This document shows positions 11,839 to 19,971 of a stretch of DNA of 64,000 bases, piece by piece. The translations under genes were made by a program, and so were the position numbers. The notes under the pieces were generated by a model. The model saw only the letters and a list, made by a program, of their open reading frames with translations. It searched no databases and was not told the DNA's origin. Source of the DNA: Imhoffiella fuscus (GTDB lineage Bacteria; Pseudomonadota; Gammaproteobacteria; Chromatiales; Chromatiaceae); NCBI RefSeq assembly GCF_042682685.1, contig NZ_JBHUHX010000010.1, forward strand, positions 62,001-126,000, written 5' to 3'. Positions within the stretch are counted from its first letter, which is position 1. The number at the start of each line of letters is the position of its first letter.

Positions 11839-12654
11839 TCACCCTCTGAATATGCGGCTCAGAAAGCCCTTCTTCTCAGTGTGAATGAAGCGGTGCGGGA
11901 CCTCTTCCCCCAGATAGCGCGAGACCACGTCGCCATAGGCCTGCCCGGCATCGCTCTCCCGATCCAGGATCACGGGAATGCCCGAATTGGAGGCGTTCAA
12001 AACGGCCTTCGACTCGGGAATCACCCCGAGCAGATTCAGCGACAGGATCTCCTGGACGTCCTCGACGCTCAGCATCTCGCCGATCTCGACACGCTCGGCG
12101 TTGTAACGCGTCAAGAGCAGGAACTCGCGAACCGGCTCATCGCTGTTCTCTGCGCGACGCGAACGACTCGACAGAATGCCCAGCATCCGATCCGAGTCCC
12201 GCACCGAAGAGACCTCCGGATTGGTGACGACGATGGCATCGTCGGCGTAATACATGGCCATGGTCGCGCCATGCTCAATACCAGCAGGCGAATCGCAAAC
12301 GATGAAATCATAGCTCTGCGCGAGTTCTTCGAGCACGCGCCCGACACCCTCCTTCGTCAGCGCATCCTTATCACGCGTCTGCGAGGCCGGTAGCACATAG
12401 AGATGATCGCAGCGCTTGTCACGAATCAGCGCCTGATTCAGGTTGGCTTCTTGATTGATGACATTGATGAAATCGTAGACGACTCGCCGCTCGCAACCCA
12501 TGATCAGATCCAGGTTGCGGAGACCCACGTCGAAGTCGATGACCACCGTACGTTTGCCTCGTTGAGCCAACCCCATGGCCAAGGCGGCGGATGTAGTCGT
12601 CTTGCCGACCCCACCCTTACCCGAGGTAATCACGATAATTCTCGCCAAAGTCAC
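11839..12654 (-). CDS. minD: Septum site-determining ATPase MinD
   Basis: This 271-residue deviant-Walker ATPase of the ParA/MinD family has the motif Gly-Lys-Gly-Gly-Val-Gly-Lys-Thr-Thr at residues 11-19 with the signature Lys. The switch sequence Asp-Phe-Asp-Val-Gly-Leu-Arg-Asn-Leu-Asp follows near 40. The C-terminus ends in a basic amphipathic helix with Lys-Lys-Gly-Phe-Leu-Ser-Arg-Ile-Phe that binds membrane when ATP is bound. It recruits MinC to block FtsZ rings at the poles. It sits between minC (45 bp upstream) and minE. Confidence 0.97.
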   Translation of the reverse strand: MTLARIIVITSGKGGVGKTTTSAALAMGLAQRGKRTVVIDFDVGLRNLDLIMGCERRVVYDFINVINQEANLNQALIRDKRCDHLYVLPASQTRDKDALTKEGVGRVLEELAQSYDFIVCDSPAGIEHGATMAMYYADDAIVVTNPEVSSVRDSDRMLGILSSRSRRAENSDEPVREFLLLTRYNAERVEIGEMLSVEDVQEILSLNLLGVIPESKAVLNASNSGIPVILDRESDAGQAYGDVVSRYLGEEVPHRFIHTEKKGFLSRIFRG

Positions 12655-12699
12655 ACCCTCCTTAAAGGGATCTGTTCCGTTGCCCGGCTGTGGAGATCG

Positions 12700-13491
12700 T
12701 TAGAGTTTTTCGATACGCAGCAGCTTCTGATCCAGAAAGATCTGAACCGGCACACCACGCAGTTCGATAGGAATGTTTTCGCTGACGCGGTAGTGTCCGG
12801 CGATCGAAACCAGTTCCGCCTGCAGGTCCTGACAGAAGATGCGCGCCTCGGTGTTCCCGTTCATGCCGGCCAGGGCGCGTCCACGCAACGGACCATAGAC
12901 ATGAATATTGCCGTCCGCCATCAACTCGGCGCCAGAACTGACCGCCGCCGAGACGGTGAGATCACCACCAGCCGCATAGACCCGCTGTCCAGAGCGCACC
13001 GGACGCGTCACCAGCATGAACCCCTGATTGGGACGGCGAACCGGTGTAAGCGTCTTCGTTGGCATCGAGGATGCAGGAACCTCGACCTCGACCGCAGTCT
13101 CGGTCGCGTCCGAGCCCTTTGGGTCCTCGGGCGATCGGTCGCGTCGCACATAGGACTCACGCAGCACGGCCAACTCCAACGCCTCGGCCACCGCGTGCTG
13201 CTCCTTGTTGCCCCCGCGCACCCCGAAGGGAATCATGCCATAGCCGCGCAAGAGCCCGACCAGCAAGGGGAGCTCGACGGCTCCCGAGTTTGAGAGAAGC
13301 GCGGTGAGATCGATAACGACCGGCGTATTGCGAAAGAAATCAGGGGCCTTTTCGACCTTGGCGCCCAATCTGGCCGCGACCGCCTCGACGTTGTCATCGA
13401 GTAAACGAATGATCGGCAAGGTAAAGCTCGCCGCCTTGAGCTCAAAAGACCTAAGAGCGTCTGATCCGGTTTTTTGTGGGTTCACTGCCAT
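12700..13491 (-). CDS. minC: Septum site-determining protein MinC
   Basis: The protein (263 residues from this start) has an N-terminal FtsZ-inhibiting domain and a C-terminal beta-helix domain. The latter has the conserved Arg-Ser-Gly-Gln-Arg-Val-Tyr-Ala and Gly-Asn-Ile-His-Val-Tyr-Gly-Pro-Leu-Arg-Gly-Arg-Ala motifs that contact MinD and dimerise. A charged, Pro-rich linker of about 40 residues joins them. I chose ATG 13491 (Met-Ala-Val-Asn-Pro-Gln-Lys) because the upstream 21 in-frame codons do not resemble MinC. It is the first gene of minCDE. Confidence 0.92.
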   Translation of the reverse strand: MAVNPQKTGSDALRSFELKAASFTLPIIRLLDDNVEAVAARLGAKVEKAPDFFRNTPVVIDLTALLSNSGAVELPLLVGLLRGYGMIPFGVRGGNKEQHAVAEALELAVLRESYVRRDRSPEDPKGSDATETAVEVEVPASSMPTKTLTPVRRPNQGFMLVTRPVRSGQRVYAAGGDLTVSAAVSSGAELMADGNIHVYGPLRGRALAGMNGNTEARIFCQDLQAELVSIAGHYRVSENIPIELRGVPVQIFLDQKLLRIEKL

Positions 13492-13702
13492 GTTCGTGGA
13501 CTCGGGCGAGTATCGCCACTGACCTCCTGATGAATCGATTCGGCTGCACCCCATGTCGACTCAGGGCAACGAGGGGCGCGCGGAACGCAGGCGTAAGGCC
13601 GCGCGACGACCGCGCCAATCCTAACCCTTGTGCGCACATCATCATAGTGTTCGGGCGCGCGAAATGAACACACACGCCGCTACACCGCAAGAAGCGACAG
13701 GA

Positions 13703-14047
13703 TCAGCCGGGAGGCCACTGCATCGGACGACCGCCGAGCACATGCAGGTGCAGATGAAATACCGTCTGACCCGCCGCCGCGTTGCAATTGATGACGGTGC
13801 GATAGCCAGCCTCGGCGATTCCCGCCAGCTCGGCCACCTTGGCGGCGGCCAACAGCAACTTGCCGAGGAGTTCGGCATCCTCGGGCCCCGCATCGTTGAG
13901 GGTCGGAATCGGCTTGCGCGGGATCACCAAAATGTGTGTCGGCGCCTGGGGACTGATATCGCGAAAGGCGACGAGATGCTCATCCTCGTAGAGGATATCG
14001 GCAGGGATCTCGCCCGAGGCGATCTTCGCAAAAAGGGTATCTGCCAT
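13703..14047 (-). CDS. HIT-family nucleotide hydrolase, HinT type
   Basis: This 114-residue protein carries the histidine triad His-Leu-His-Leu-His-Val-Leu-Gly-Gly at residues about 98-106, and the N-terminal Phe-Ala-Lys-Ile-Ala-Ser-Gly-Glu-Ile-Pro typical of HinT. HinT enzymes are cytoplasmic purine nucleoside phosphoramidases. ATG 14047 gives a family-normal start; the longer frame to 14104 adds unrelated residues. It is monocistronic or loosely linked to recR (220 bp upstream). Confidence 0.9.
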   Translation of the reverse strand: MADTLFAKIASGEIPADILYEDEHLVAFRDISPQAPTHILVIPRKPIPTLNDAGPEDAELLGKLLLAAAKVAELAGIAEAGYRTVINCNAAAGQTVFHLHLHVLGGRPMQWPPG

Positions 14048-14267
14048 AGATCTGCTCCCAAATGAATCGACCTGAATTCGGCACTTGGAACCGCAAAGAC
14101 GCAAAGGTCACGCTAAAAGGCAACGATGCGCTCCGCGAGCGACCTTCCCTTTCGGGCGAGCATCGGATCACGAAAACACATTGAAATTCATCGCTTTATA
14201 AAATACACGACGCGTCTTTGGGATCAATACATGATCGTTGCGAAGGCTCGACCAGAGAAGCGACCCT
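14048..14267. other. Spacer with a common interspersed repeat motif
   Basis: No gene is seen here. The bases near 14091-14108 read AACCGCAAAGACGCAAAGG, a short motif I recognise as recurring in intergenic DNA of many proteobacteria. The rest is AT-rich and may hold the promoter of the HIT gene. Confidence 0.4.
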
Positions 14268-14912
14268 TCAGAAATCGCGACGCCCCGCGAAGGCCAGAGC
14301 CAGGGTGCCACCATCCACGGATTCCAGCTCACCGCCCAGAGGCACGCCCTGAGCAATCCGGGTAACCCGAACCCCATGGCTCGCGGCGCGATCGGCGATG
14401 AATTGCCCGGTCACCGTCCCTTCGACGGTAGGACTGACCGCGAGGATCAGCTCAGCAACCGACTCGTCCCTGAGCCGGGTCTCCAGCAGATCCAGTCCAA
14501 GTTCGCCGGGACCGATTCCATCCAGGGGGGACAGGCGTCCACCCAGGACGAAATAGAGACCACGATACTCGGCGGCCTGCTCGATAGCCACCACCTGCGA
14601 GGGTTGTTCGACCACGCAGACCAAGGAGGCATCGCGCTGCACATTGGCGCAGATCGCGCAAACCTCGTGCTCGGTCAAGGTTCGGCAGCGTCGGCAGCGA
14701 CCGATACGCTCCATGGCCTCGGCCATGACACGCGCAAGCCGGAGTCCACCCTCGCGATCGCGCTCCAACAGATGGAAGGCGATCCGCTGGGCGGATTTCG
14801 GACCGACACCGGGCAGACAACGCAAGGCGCCAGTCAATTGATTGAGAAGCGAGCGCTCCGCCACGGCGATCCGATGACGCGGATGATTCAGCGTATCGGA
14901 ATCAGTCGGCAC
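14268..14912 (-). CDS. recR: Recombination mediator RecR
   Basis: This 214-residue protein has the RecR layout. There is an N-terminal helix-hairpin-helix (Leu-Pro-Gly-Val-Gly-Pro-Lys-Ser-Ala-Gln-Arg) near residues 33-43. A four-Cys zinc finger follows (Cys-Arg-Arg-Cys-Arg and Cys-Ala-Ile-Cys) near 73-90. The TOPRIM domain then has Val-Val-Glu-Gln-Pro and Leu-Ala-Val-Ser-Pro-Thr-Val-Glu-Gly. With RecF and RecO it loads RecA at gaps. It starts one base after the ybaB stop, in the widespread dnaX-ybaB-recR order, so the three are co-transcribed. Confidence 0.96.
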   Translation of the reverse strand: MPTDSDTLNHPRHRIAVAERSLLNQLTGALRCLPGVGPKSAQRIAFHLLERDREGGLRLARVMAEAMERIGRCRRCRTLTEHEVCAICANVQRDASLVCVVEQPSQVVAIEQAAEYRGLYFVLGGRLSPLDGIGPGELGLDLLETRLRDESVAELILAVSPTVEGTVTGQFIADRAASHGVRVTRIAQGVPLGGELESVDGGTLALAFAGRRDF

Positions 14913-14913
14913 A

Positions 14914-15237
14914 TCAGAACGGAAGCTTCATTCCGGGAGGCAGCGGCAGCCCAGAGGTCAGCTCGGACATGCTCTCCTTGGCCTTCTCGGCGACACGCTG
15001 GGCGGCCGCGTTGCTCGCCGCCACGATCAGGTCCTCCAGCATCTCCTTGTCGTCACCCATCAGCGAGGGATCGATTTCGACCCGCTTCATCTGATGCTGA
15101 CCATTCATGGTCACCTTGACCATGCCGCCGCCAGCCTCGCCCACGACCTCTTCCTGCGCCAGACGCGCCTGCGCCTGCTGCATCTCTTCCTGCATCTTCT
15201 GGGCTTGCTTCAACAAACCACCAAGTCCTGCCTTCAT
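14914..15237 (-). CDS. ybaB: YbaB/EbfC nucleoid-associated protein
   Basis: This 107-residue protein is rich in Gln and Glu near its start (Lys-Gln-Ala-Gln-Lys-Met-Gln-Glu-Glu-Met) and has the central Val-Lys-Val-Thr-Met-Asn-Gly-Gln-His strand typical of the YbaB/EbfC family. It ends with Gly-Leu-Pro-Leu-Pro-Pro-Gly-Met-Lys-Leu-Pro-Phe. Family members are small dimeric DNA-binding proteins of the nucleoid. The gene lies between dnaX and recR as in E. coli. Confidence 0.95.
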   Translation of the reverse strand: MKAGLGGLLKQAQKMQEEMQQAQARLAQEEVVGEAGGGMVKVTMNGQHQMKRVEIDPSLMGDDKEMLEDLIVAASNAAAQRVAEKAKESMSELTSGLPLPPGMKLPF

Positions 15238-15378
15238 AGCGACCTACCTCTGAGTGAGAAATCCGGGCAGTCAAGCCCGCAATACCTCGGCCGTTCCGGC
15301 CAAGGCAAATGGAAAACCGGTTCACCAAATACGCCATCGAGGATAACGGTGACGCGCAGCGGAAAGAAGCCGAGCGGC

Positions 15379-17085
15379 TCAGACATTCGGAACGATACTG
15401 CCAGGGACCCACTCGGCCTCGAATGTCTCACGCAGCTGCGCGGCATGGGAATCGCCCTCCATGGACTGGAGCGCCGCGCGCTGGCGCTCCCCGGCCTCGC
15501 GCACCCGGCGCTGGGCCAGCGTCTCCTGCTGCGGTCGCACGACCTGAATGTCGAGCTTAAGGGGAGCGCCGAGAAGACGCGCGAGCGCCTCGCGCAGCCG
15601 CGATTCGGCGCTGGCGACCCGCAGATGCTCGGCAGCCGGATCCAGGCTCAACACCAGGCACCCCTGCCCCCACTCGACGAATCCGCAATTGTGCGCAAGC
15701 TGACCCGAGATCCCGCCCAAAGAAAGACGGCCCACGAGTTGCTGCCAGTCGGCCGGCGATGCCAGACTGGGCGTATCGGAGCCAGTGCCGGCCGAAGCCT
15801 CGCTCGGCTTGGCAACCGACCCAGACGTCTCGCGAACCCCCATCTGACGCGACATCGGGTCCGCAACGCGGCGCGTCGTCCCTGAATCCTTGCCGGAAAC
15901 CGCCGATTGAGCGCCGGCCAACGGCGAGGGGCCAGATCCGCGCGCCGACGAGCGCACCGAAACCGCTGGCGCCAGCTCGGCACCCTGCCCTTGAACGGCA
16001 TCCGAAGGACGAAAGGCCAAGGCGCGCAACAGAACCATCTCGAAACCGGTTCTCGGATCGGGCGCCAAGGGAAGATCGGCCTGCCCGGTCAAGGCGACCT
16101 GATAATAGAGCTGAAGATCCTCCGGCGACACGCGACCGGCCAACCCTGCAAGCCGATCCCGATCTGGATCGTCGGGCGGCAGCAGATCTGGCACCTGCTG
16201 GACCAGGGCCAGACGATGCAGCAGGGTGAGCAGTTCGCGCAACAGCTCGGCGAAATCGGGCGTCAGGGCCGCAACCCGCTCAACCTCGGTCAACAGACGC
16301 GCCGCGTCCGCATCGACCAGTGCGTCGACCAGATCCAAGGCCAGATCGCCGCTGACGGTGCCGAGCATCGTCCTCACCTCATCCTCCACCACGCGACCAC
16401 CGCCGAAGGCGATCGCCTGATCGAGCAGACTGAGCGCATCGCGCATGCTGCCGTCGGCGGCGCGGGCGATCAGGGGCAGCGCGGTGGCCTCGAACGCCAA
16501 CCCCTCGGTCTGGAGCACGAAGCTCAGACGCTCGCGAATCTCGTCGGGGAGCAGGCGGCGCAGATTGAACTGGAGACAACGCGACAAGACCGTCACCGGA
16601 ATCTTCTGAGGATCGGTCGTGGCCAGCAGGAACTTCACATGCGGCGGCGGCTCCTCCAGCGTCTTGAGGAGCGCATTGAAGCTGTGCGAGGAAAACATGT
16701 GCACCTCGTCGATCAGGTACACCTTGAAGCGTCCGCGCGCCGGGGCATAGGGGACGTTGTCGAGCAGATCGCGGGTCTGATCCACCTTGGTGCGCGAGGC
16801 CGCGTCCACCTCCAGCAGATCGACGAAGCGCCCGCTATCGATCTCGCGACAGGCCGAGCAGACACCGCAGGGATGCGAGCCGATGCCCTGCTCGCAATTC
16901 AGTGCCTTGGACAGAATACGGGCGAGCGTGGTCTTGCCGACACCACGGGTACCGGTGAAGAGATAGGCGTGATGGAGCTGATCGCGATCGAGCGCATTGG
17001 ACAGGGCTCGCACGACATGCTGCTGCCCGACCATGTCGTCGAACGATCTGGGGCGCCATTTGCGGGCCAGCACCTGATAGGACAT
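15379..17085 (-). CDS. dnaX: DNA polymerase III subunits tau/gamma
   Basis: This 568-residue clamp-loader ATPase opens Met-Ser-Tyr-Gln-Val-Leu-Ala-Arg-Lys-Trp-Arg-Pro and has Walker A Gly-Thr-Arg-Gly-Val-Gly-Lys-Thr-Thr near residue 45. A zinc module with spaced cysteines is near 64-80, and the SRC motif (Leu-Ser-Arg-Cys) is near 167. About 360 residues of conserved gamma are followed by a Ser/Pro/Ala-rich linker and a tau-specific C-terminal domain. I see no clear slippery A-run like the E. coli frameshift site, so it may make only the long form. It heads the dnaX-ybaB-recR group. Confidence 0.95.
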   Translation of the reverse strand: MSYQVLARKWRPRSFDDMVGQQHVVRALSNALDRDQLHHAYLFTGTRGVGKTTLARILSKALNCEQGIGSHPCGVCSACREIDSGRFVDLLEVDAASRTKVDQTRDLLDNVPYAPARGRFKVYLIDEVHMFSSHSFNALLKTLEEPPPHVKFLLATTDPQKIPVTVLSRCLQFNLRRLLPDEIRERLSFVLQTEGLAFEATALPLIARAADGSMRDALSLLDQAIAFGGGRVVEDEVRTMLGTVSGDLALDLVDALVDADAARLLTEVERVAALTPDFAELLRELLTLLHRLALVQQVPDLLPPDDPDRDRLAGLAGRVSPEDLQLYYQVALTGQADLPLAPDPRTGFEMVLLRALAFRPSDAVQGQGAELAPAVSVRSSARGSGPSPLAGAQSAVSGKDSGTTRRVADPMSRQMGVRETSGSVAKPSEASAGTGSDTPSLASPADWQQLVGRLSLGGISGQLAHNCGFVEWGQGCLVLSLDPAAEHLRVASAESRLREALARLLGAPLKLDIQVVRPQQETLAQRRVREAGERQRAALQSMEGDSHAAQLRETFEAEWVPGSIVPNV

Positions 17086-17220
17086 GCGCGAGGTCGATTC
17101 GGCCGTATCTAATGAGAAGAGTAAGCGCGAGAACCGAGTCTAGGTCGGCGAAAAACGCCCAACCCGCCGCGCCCGGCTCGGATCATCCGCCACACGGCCG
17201 CGCAAATTCGGATTTGGGGC

Positions 17221-17332
17221 GGCAGCCCGCACCAGCCACACCCCGGCACACGATTCAACCGCTGCGGCTGCTCCCTTCCGGGCCTGACCGGGTTCACGGC
17301 GTCACGTTGCGAGGGGACCGGCGCAAGCCACC
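17221..17332 (-). ncRNA. ffs: 4.5S RNA of the signal recognition particle
   Basis: The minus strand reads about 112 nt that align base by base with E. coli 4.5S RNA. The diagnostic apical loop core, GGTCAGGCCCGGAAGGGAGC, which binds Ffh, lies near 17270-17290. The two outer arms can pair to close the rod-like hairpin. It lies upstream of dnaX in the same direction. The RNA binds Ffh and targets nascent membrane proteins to FtsY. End positions are accurate to a few bases. Confidence 0.93.
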
Positions 17333-17558
17333 ATAACGCATTGGCAGCGGCAAAGCCGGAGAACAGCGCGAGAGGTTAACAAAGAGCGCGAAGGAAGACA
17401 AACGTCTTATCTCTCCCACCGTCCATGTTGGCATCGTGACGCAACCGCGTGCGACATCCCGGCTACCTGTACCATTAGGGATAACCCCCTGCGCGTCGCT
17501 CGAAGCGCCGAGCCAAAACCGCCGTTCGCGACCGGCACCCTATCCAGCGAAGAGGCCC

Positions 17559-18806
17559 ATGAACCGACTCGATCAACTCGCCACTGCGCCGCTACTTATC
17601 TTGGCACTCTGCTTCTGCGCCCAATCCCACGCCGACCCGTCCGCCCAAACCGATCTCTGGGAACAGACGCGGGAAACGGCGACCGATTGGTGGCAACGCT
17701 CCAGAGATTTCGCCTCCCAGACCGCCAACGACGCGCGCCGGATGCTCGGCCCGAAGGACGATTTCGGCCATGTGTGGGAAGAGGCGGTTCCTCGACTCGA
17801 AGATGCACTGGAGCTGGAGCAACGTCAGGCCCAGTTGCCCGAAAGCACCTGGCTCGGCGCCGACCAGCGCTCGAACCAGACCGAAATCGACGCGCTCCTG
17901 GACGAAGCCGTCGAGATTCTCTCGGTGTCTCCGGCACTGCGCTATCGTGATCGTATTCAGGCGCTCCAGGGCGAGATCGAGCGACTTCGCGCCGAAATCG
18001 CCGCGTACCGACAGAAGCGGGTCGCGGCGCCAACCGAATCCGCGATCCAGAAGACGGTCGCCGACTACGACCGGCTGATCGAGAGCCGCGAGCAGGAAAT
18101 CACGACCAAGAACGCCGAGATCGAGGACCTCAAGCGCCGTTTCGCCGAGGAACTGCGCGGCAAGGGGTTAGAGCTCGGCGACGAACAGGTCGCCTTTCTG
18201 CTGACCACCGTCGTCGGCGACAACATGGTCGACCTCGGCATCCTGTTCGACAACGTCAAATCCATGACCGCCGAGCTGGAGGGGCTGGTCGCCGAAAGCG
18301 ACGAGAATCTGGAGAGTGCGCGCCGTTACTACGGGCTCTATGTGGTTCTGCTCAAGGCGTTGCGGCGCATGCACATCCAGATCGAAGAATCGGTGTCCGA
18401 GGAATATCTCCCCCAGATCGATTCGATCATCCGCCAGGCCCAGACGCTTTCCGGCGAGACGCGCGAGCTGATGCACACCTCGCCCGACAAGCGCGACCTG
18501 CTCAGCGCCAACCTCGAGGCCCAACAGGCCACCATCGAGGCCGCCCAGATGTATCGTCGCTATCTGGAGGATCAGGCCAGACAGGTCGAGCAGGCCCGCC
18601 TGGAGCTGGAAAAGGACATCGCGACGGCCTGGAACACCTACGAGACCGTGCGCGTCTCGGGCGAGCTGGTCGGATTGGTCAAATCCAGCCAACAGCTGCT
18701 CGAAGGGCTCATGAACCGTCAGGTCCCGGCGCTACGCCCCTTCGCGAATCTGCAGATGCAGCGCGAGTTCGAGAAGCTGACCCAGCAGTTACGCACCGAG
18801 CAGTGA
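17559..18806 (+). CDS. Periplasmic coiled-coil protein of unknown function
   Basis: This 415-residue protein has a signal peptide (hydrophobic residues 7-22, cleavage likely after Ser-His-Ala) and then a long, charged, mostly helical body. Heptad-like stretches are strongest near 130-200 and 330-400, so coiled coils are likely. ATG 17559 is chosen because AGAGG precedes it and the signal peptide starts there; the frame is open further upstream. No enzymatic motif is seen. It converges with a lipoprotein gene whose stop lies 17 bp after its own. I do not recognise the family with confidence. Confidence 0.75.
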   Translation: MNRLDQLATAPLLILALCFCAQSHADPSAQTDLWEQTRETATDWWQRSRDFASQTANDARRMLGPKDDFGHVWEEAVPRLEDALELEQRQAQLPESTWLGADQRSNQTEIDALLDEAVEILSVSPALRYRDRIQALQGEIERLRAEIAAYRQKRVAAPTESAIQKTVADYDRLIESREQEITTKNAEIEDLKRRFAEELRGKGLELGDEQVAFLLTTVVGDNMVDLGILFDNVKSMTAELEGLVAESDENLESARRYYGLYVVLLKALRRMHIQIEESVSEEYLPQIDSIIRQAQTLSGETRELMHTSPDKRDLLSANLEAQQATIEAAQMYRRYLEDQARQVEQARLELEKDIATAWNTYETVRVSGELVGLVKSSQQLLEGLMNRQVPALRPFANLQMQREFEKLTQQLRTEQ

Positions 18807-18823
18807 CGATCGATAGGGATCGC

Positions 18824-19363
18824 TCAAGGCCGATAGGGATAGGGTTCGGCCCGGCCGAGCGCCGTATAGCCGAACACGATATCGCCCGTGGTGCCGTCTT
18901 CGAGACCGATCCGACCGATCCCATTACGCCCATCGTGATCGAGGATGATGTCCGCCCAGCCGCTGCGACCGTCGCTGCAATAGACGTCGAAGAGCGCATC
19001 GTTCGACACGGTGAAGGCATCATAGCGACCGCGGCAATCGGTTCGGCCGTTGGAGACATCGAAGCTCGCCTTGAGCAGGGTCGTTCGGTAATCGCCGATA
19101 TAGACCTCTCCGCCCATCATGACCGCGAACGGACCCGCCGTGGAGCGGTCTCCCGGCTCCTCGTTGGGACGCGGGCGCTCGAAATAGTCCAGGACCTCGC
19201 TCATGCAGGCCGAGTAGTCCTCCAGGTCCAGATGCCGACACAGCCGCTTACCGTACTCGTCAGGGGAGATCGACGTGCTGATTCCGCCCACATGATTCGG
19301 CGGCACGAGCGCGCAACCCGCAAGCCAACTGGACATACCGGCGATGACGACCAATCGAAACAT
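18824..19363 (-). CDS. Putative lipoprotein, unknown function
   Basis: This 179-residue protein begins Met-Phe-Arg-Leu-Val-Val-Ile-Ala-Gly and has a lipobox Leu-Ala-Gly-Cys near residue 17, so it should be lipidated and anchored in an envelope membrane. GGAGAAAG precedes ATG 19363. The mature part has paired cysteines and a repeated Asp/Gly-rich pattern (Val-Tyr-Cys-Ser-Asp-Gly-Arg-Ser-Gly, Asp-Gly-Arg-Asn-Gly) that suggests a beta-rich fold. No known domain is recognised. It faces away from the next lipoprotein gene, with which it shares the 190-bp promoter region. Confidence 0.72.
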   Translation of the reverse strand: MFRLVVIAGMSSWLAGCALVPPNHVGGISTSISPDEYGKRLCRHLDLEDYSACMSEVLDYFERPRPNEEPGDRSTAGPFAVMMGGEVYIGDYRTTLLKASFDVSNGRTDCRGRYDAFTVSNDALFDVYCSDGRSGWADIILDHDGRNGIGRIGLEDGTTGDIVFGYTALGRAEPYPYRP

Positions 19364-19554
19364 AGGCTTTCTCCGCTTAGCCTTATGGAGCGAACGGGTA
19401 TGGAGTTTACATGCATCCGAGTTCGCAGTGTGCTCAAGGATCGCCGAACGTGCACAATAGGCGGAATTGCCGCTACAGTTCGGGCGAAACGACACCGGAG
19501 CGCACCGCGCATACCCGACCGAACAGGATCGATGGTTGGACAGGAGCGATACAG

Positions 19555-19944
19555 ATGAGACCACTGAATCTTTGTCTAGGAAGTCCCAATCCGGCCATCC
19601 GGAGCACCGGAATCGGTTTGGGTATCACCATTTTCACACTCGCGCTCGGTGGCTGCGCCAAGCCGCTGGTGCTGGATGCGACCCTGCCGCAACAATTCGC
19701 CGAGATCGCCTGCGTAGAGGACTGCCGGGTGACCAAGGAGCATTGCAACGAGGATGCGCGCTACGACTACAGCCAATGCCAGGCCGGCTACGACGCCTCC
19801 TTCAAGAATTACCGCTGGTGCCTCGCCTCCGCCTACGACACCAAGACATGCGGCTACCCTGGCTGGCCCTGCGCCGAGAACCTCTACGGCTACTGCAGCA
19901 ACCGCTATCAGGAGTGTGCCCAGGCCTGCCGCAACGGCGGATAG
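19555..19944 (+). CDS. Small cysteine-rich lipoprotein
   Basis: This 129-residue protein has an N-terminal hydrophobic segment ending in a lipobox Leu-Gly-Gly-Cys near residue 34. The mature 95 residues hold ten further cysteines in a regular pattern (for example Cys-Val-Glu-Asp-Cys and Glu-Cys-Ala-Gln-Ala-Cys), so a disulfide-rich periplasmic domain is likely. AGGAG lies before ATG 19555. I do not recognise the family. It converges with hupV, 27 bp away. Confidence 0.72.
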   Translation: MRPLNLCLGSPNPAIRSTGIGLGITIFTLALGGCAKPLVLDATLPQQFAEIACVEDCRVTKEHCNEDARYDYSQCQAGYDASFKNYRWCLASAYDTKTCGYPGWPCAENLYGYCSNRYQECAQACRNGG

Positions 19945-19971
19945 CCTCGCGCCCTACGACCGGGGCACCGG

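Noticed and set aside
15900..16200. Programmed frameshift site in dnaX
   Set aside because: I saw no A-run slippery sequence with a following hairpin in the region where E. coli has one.
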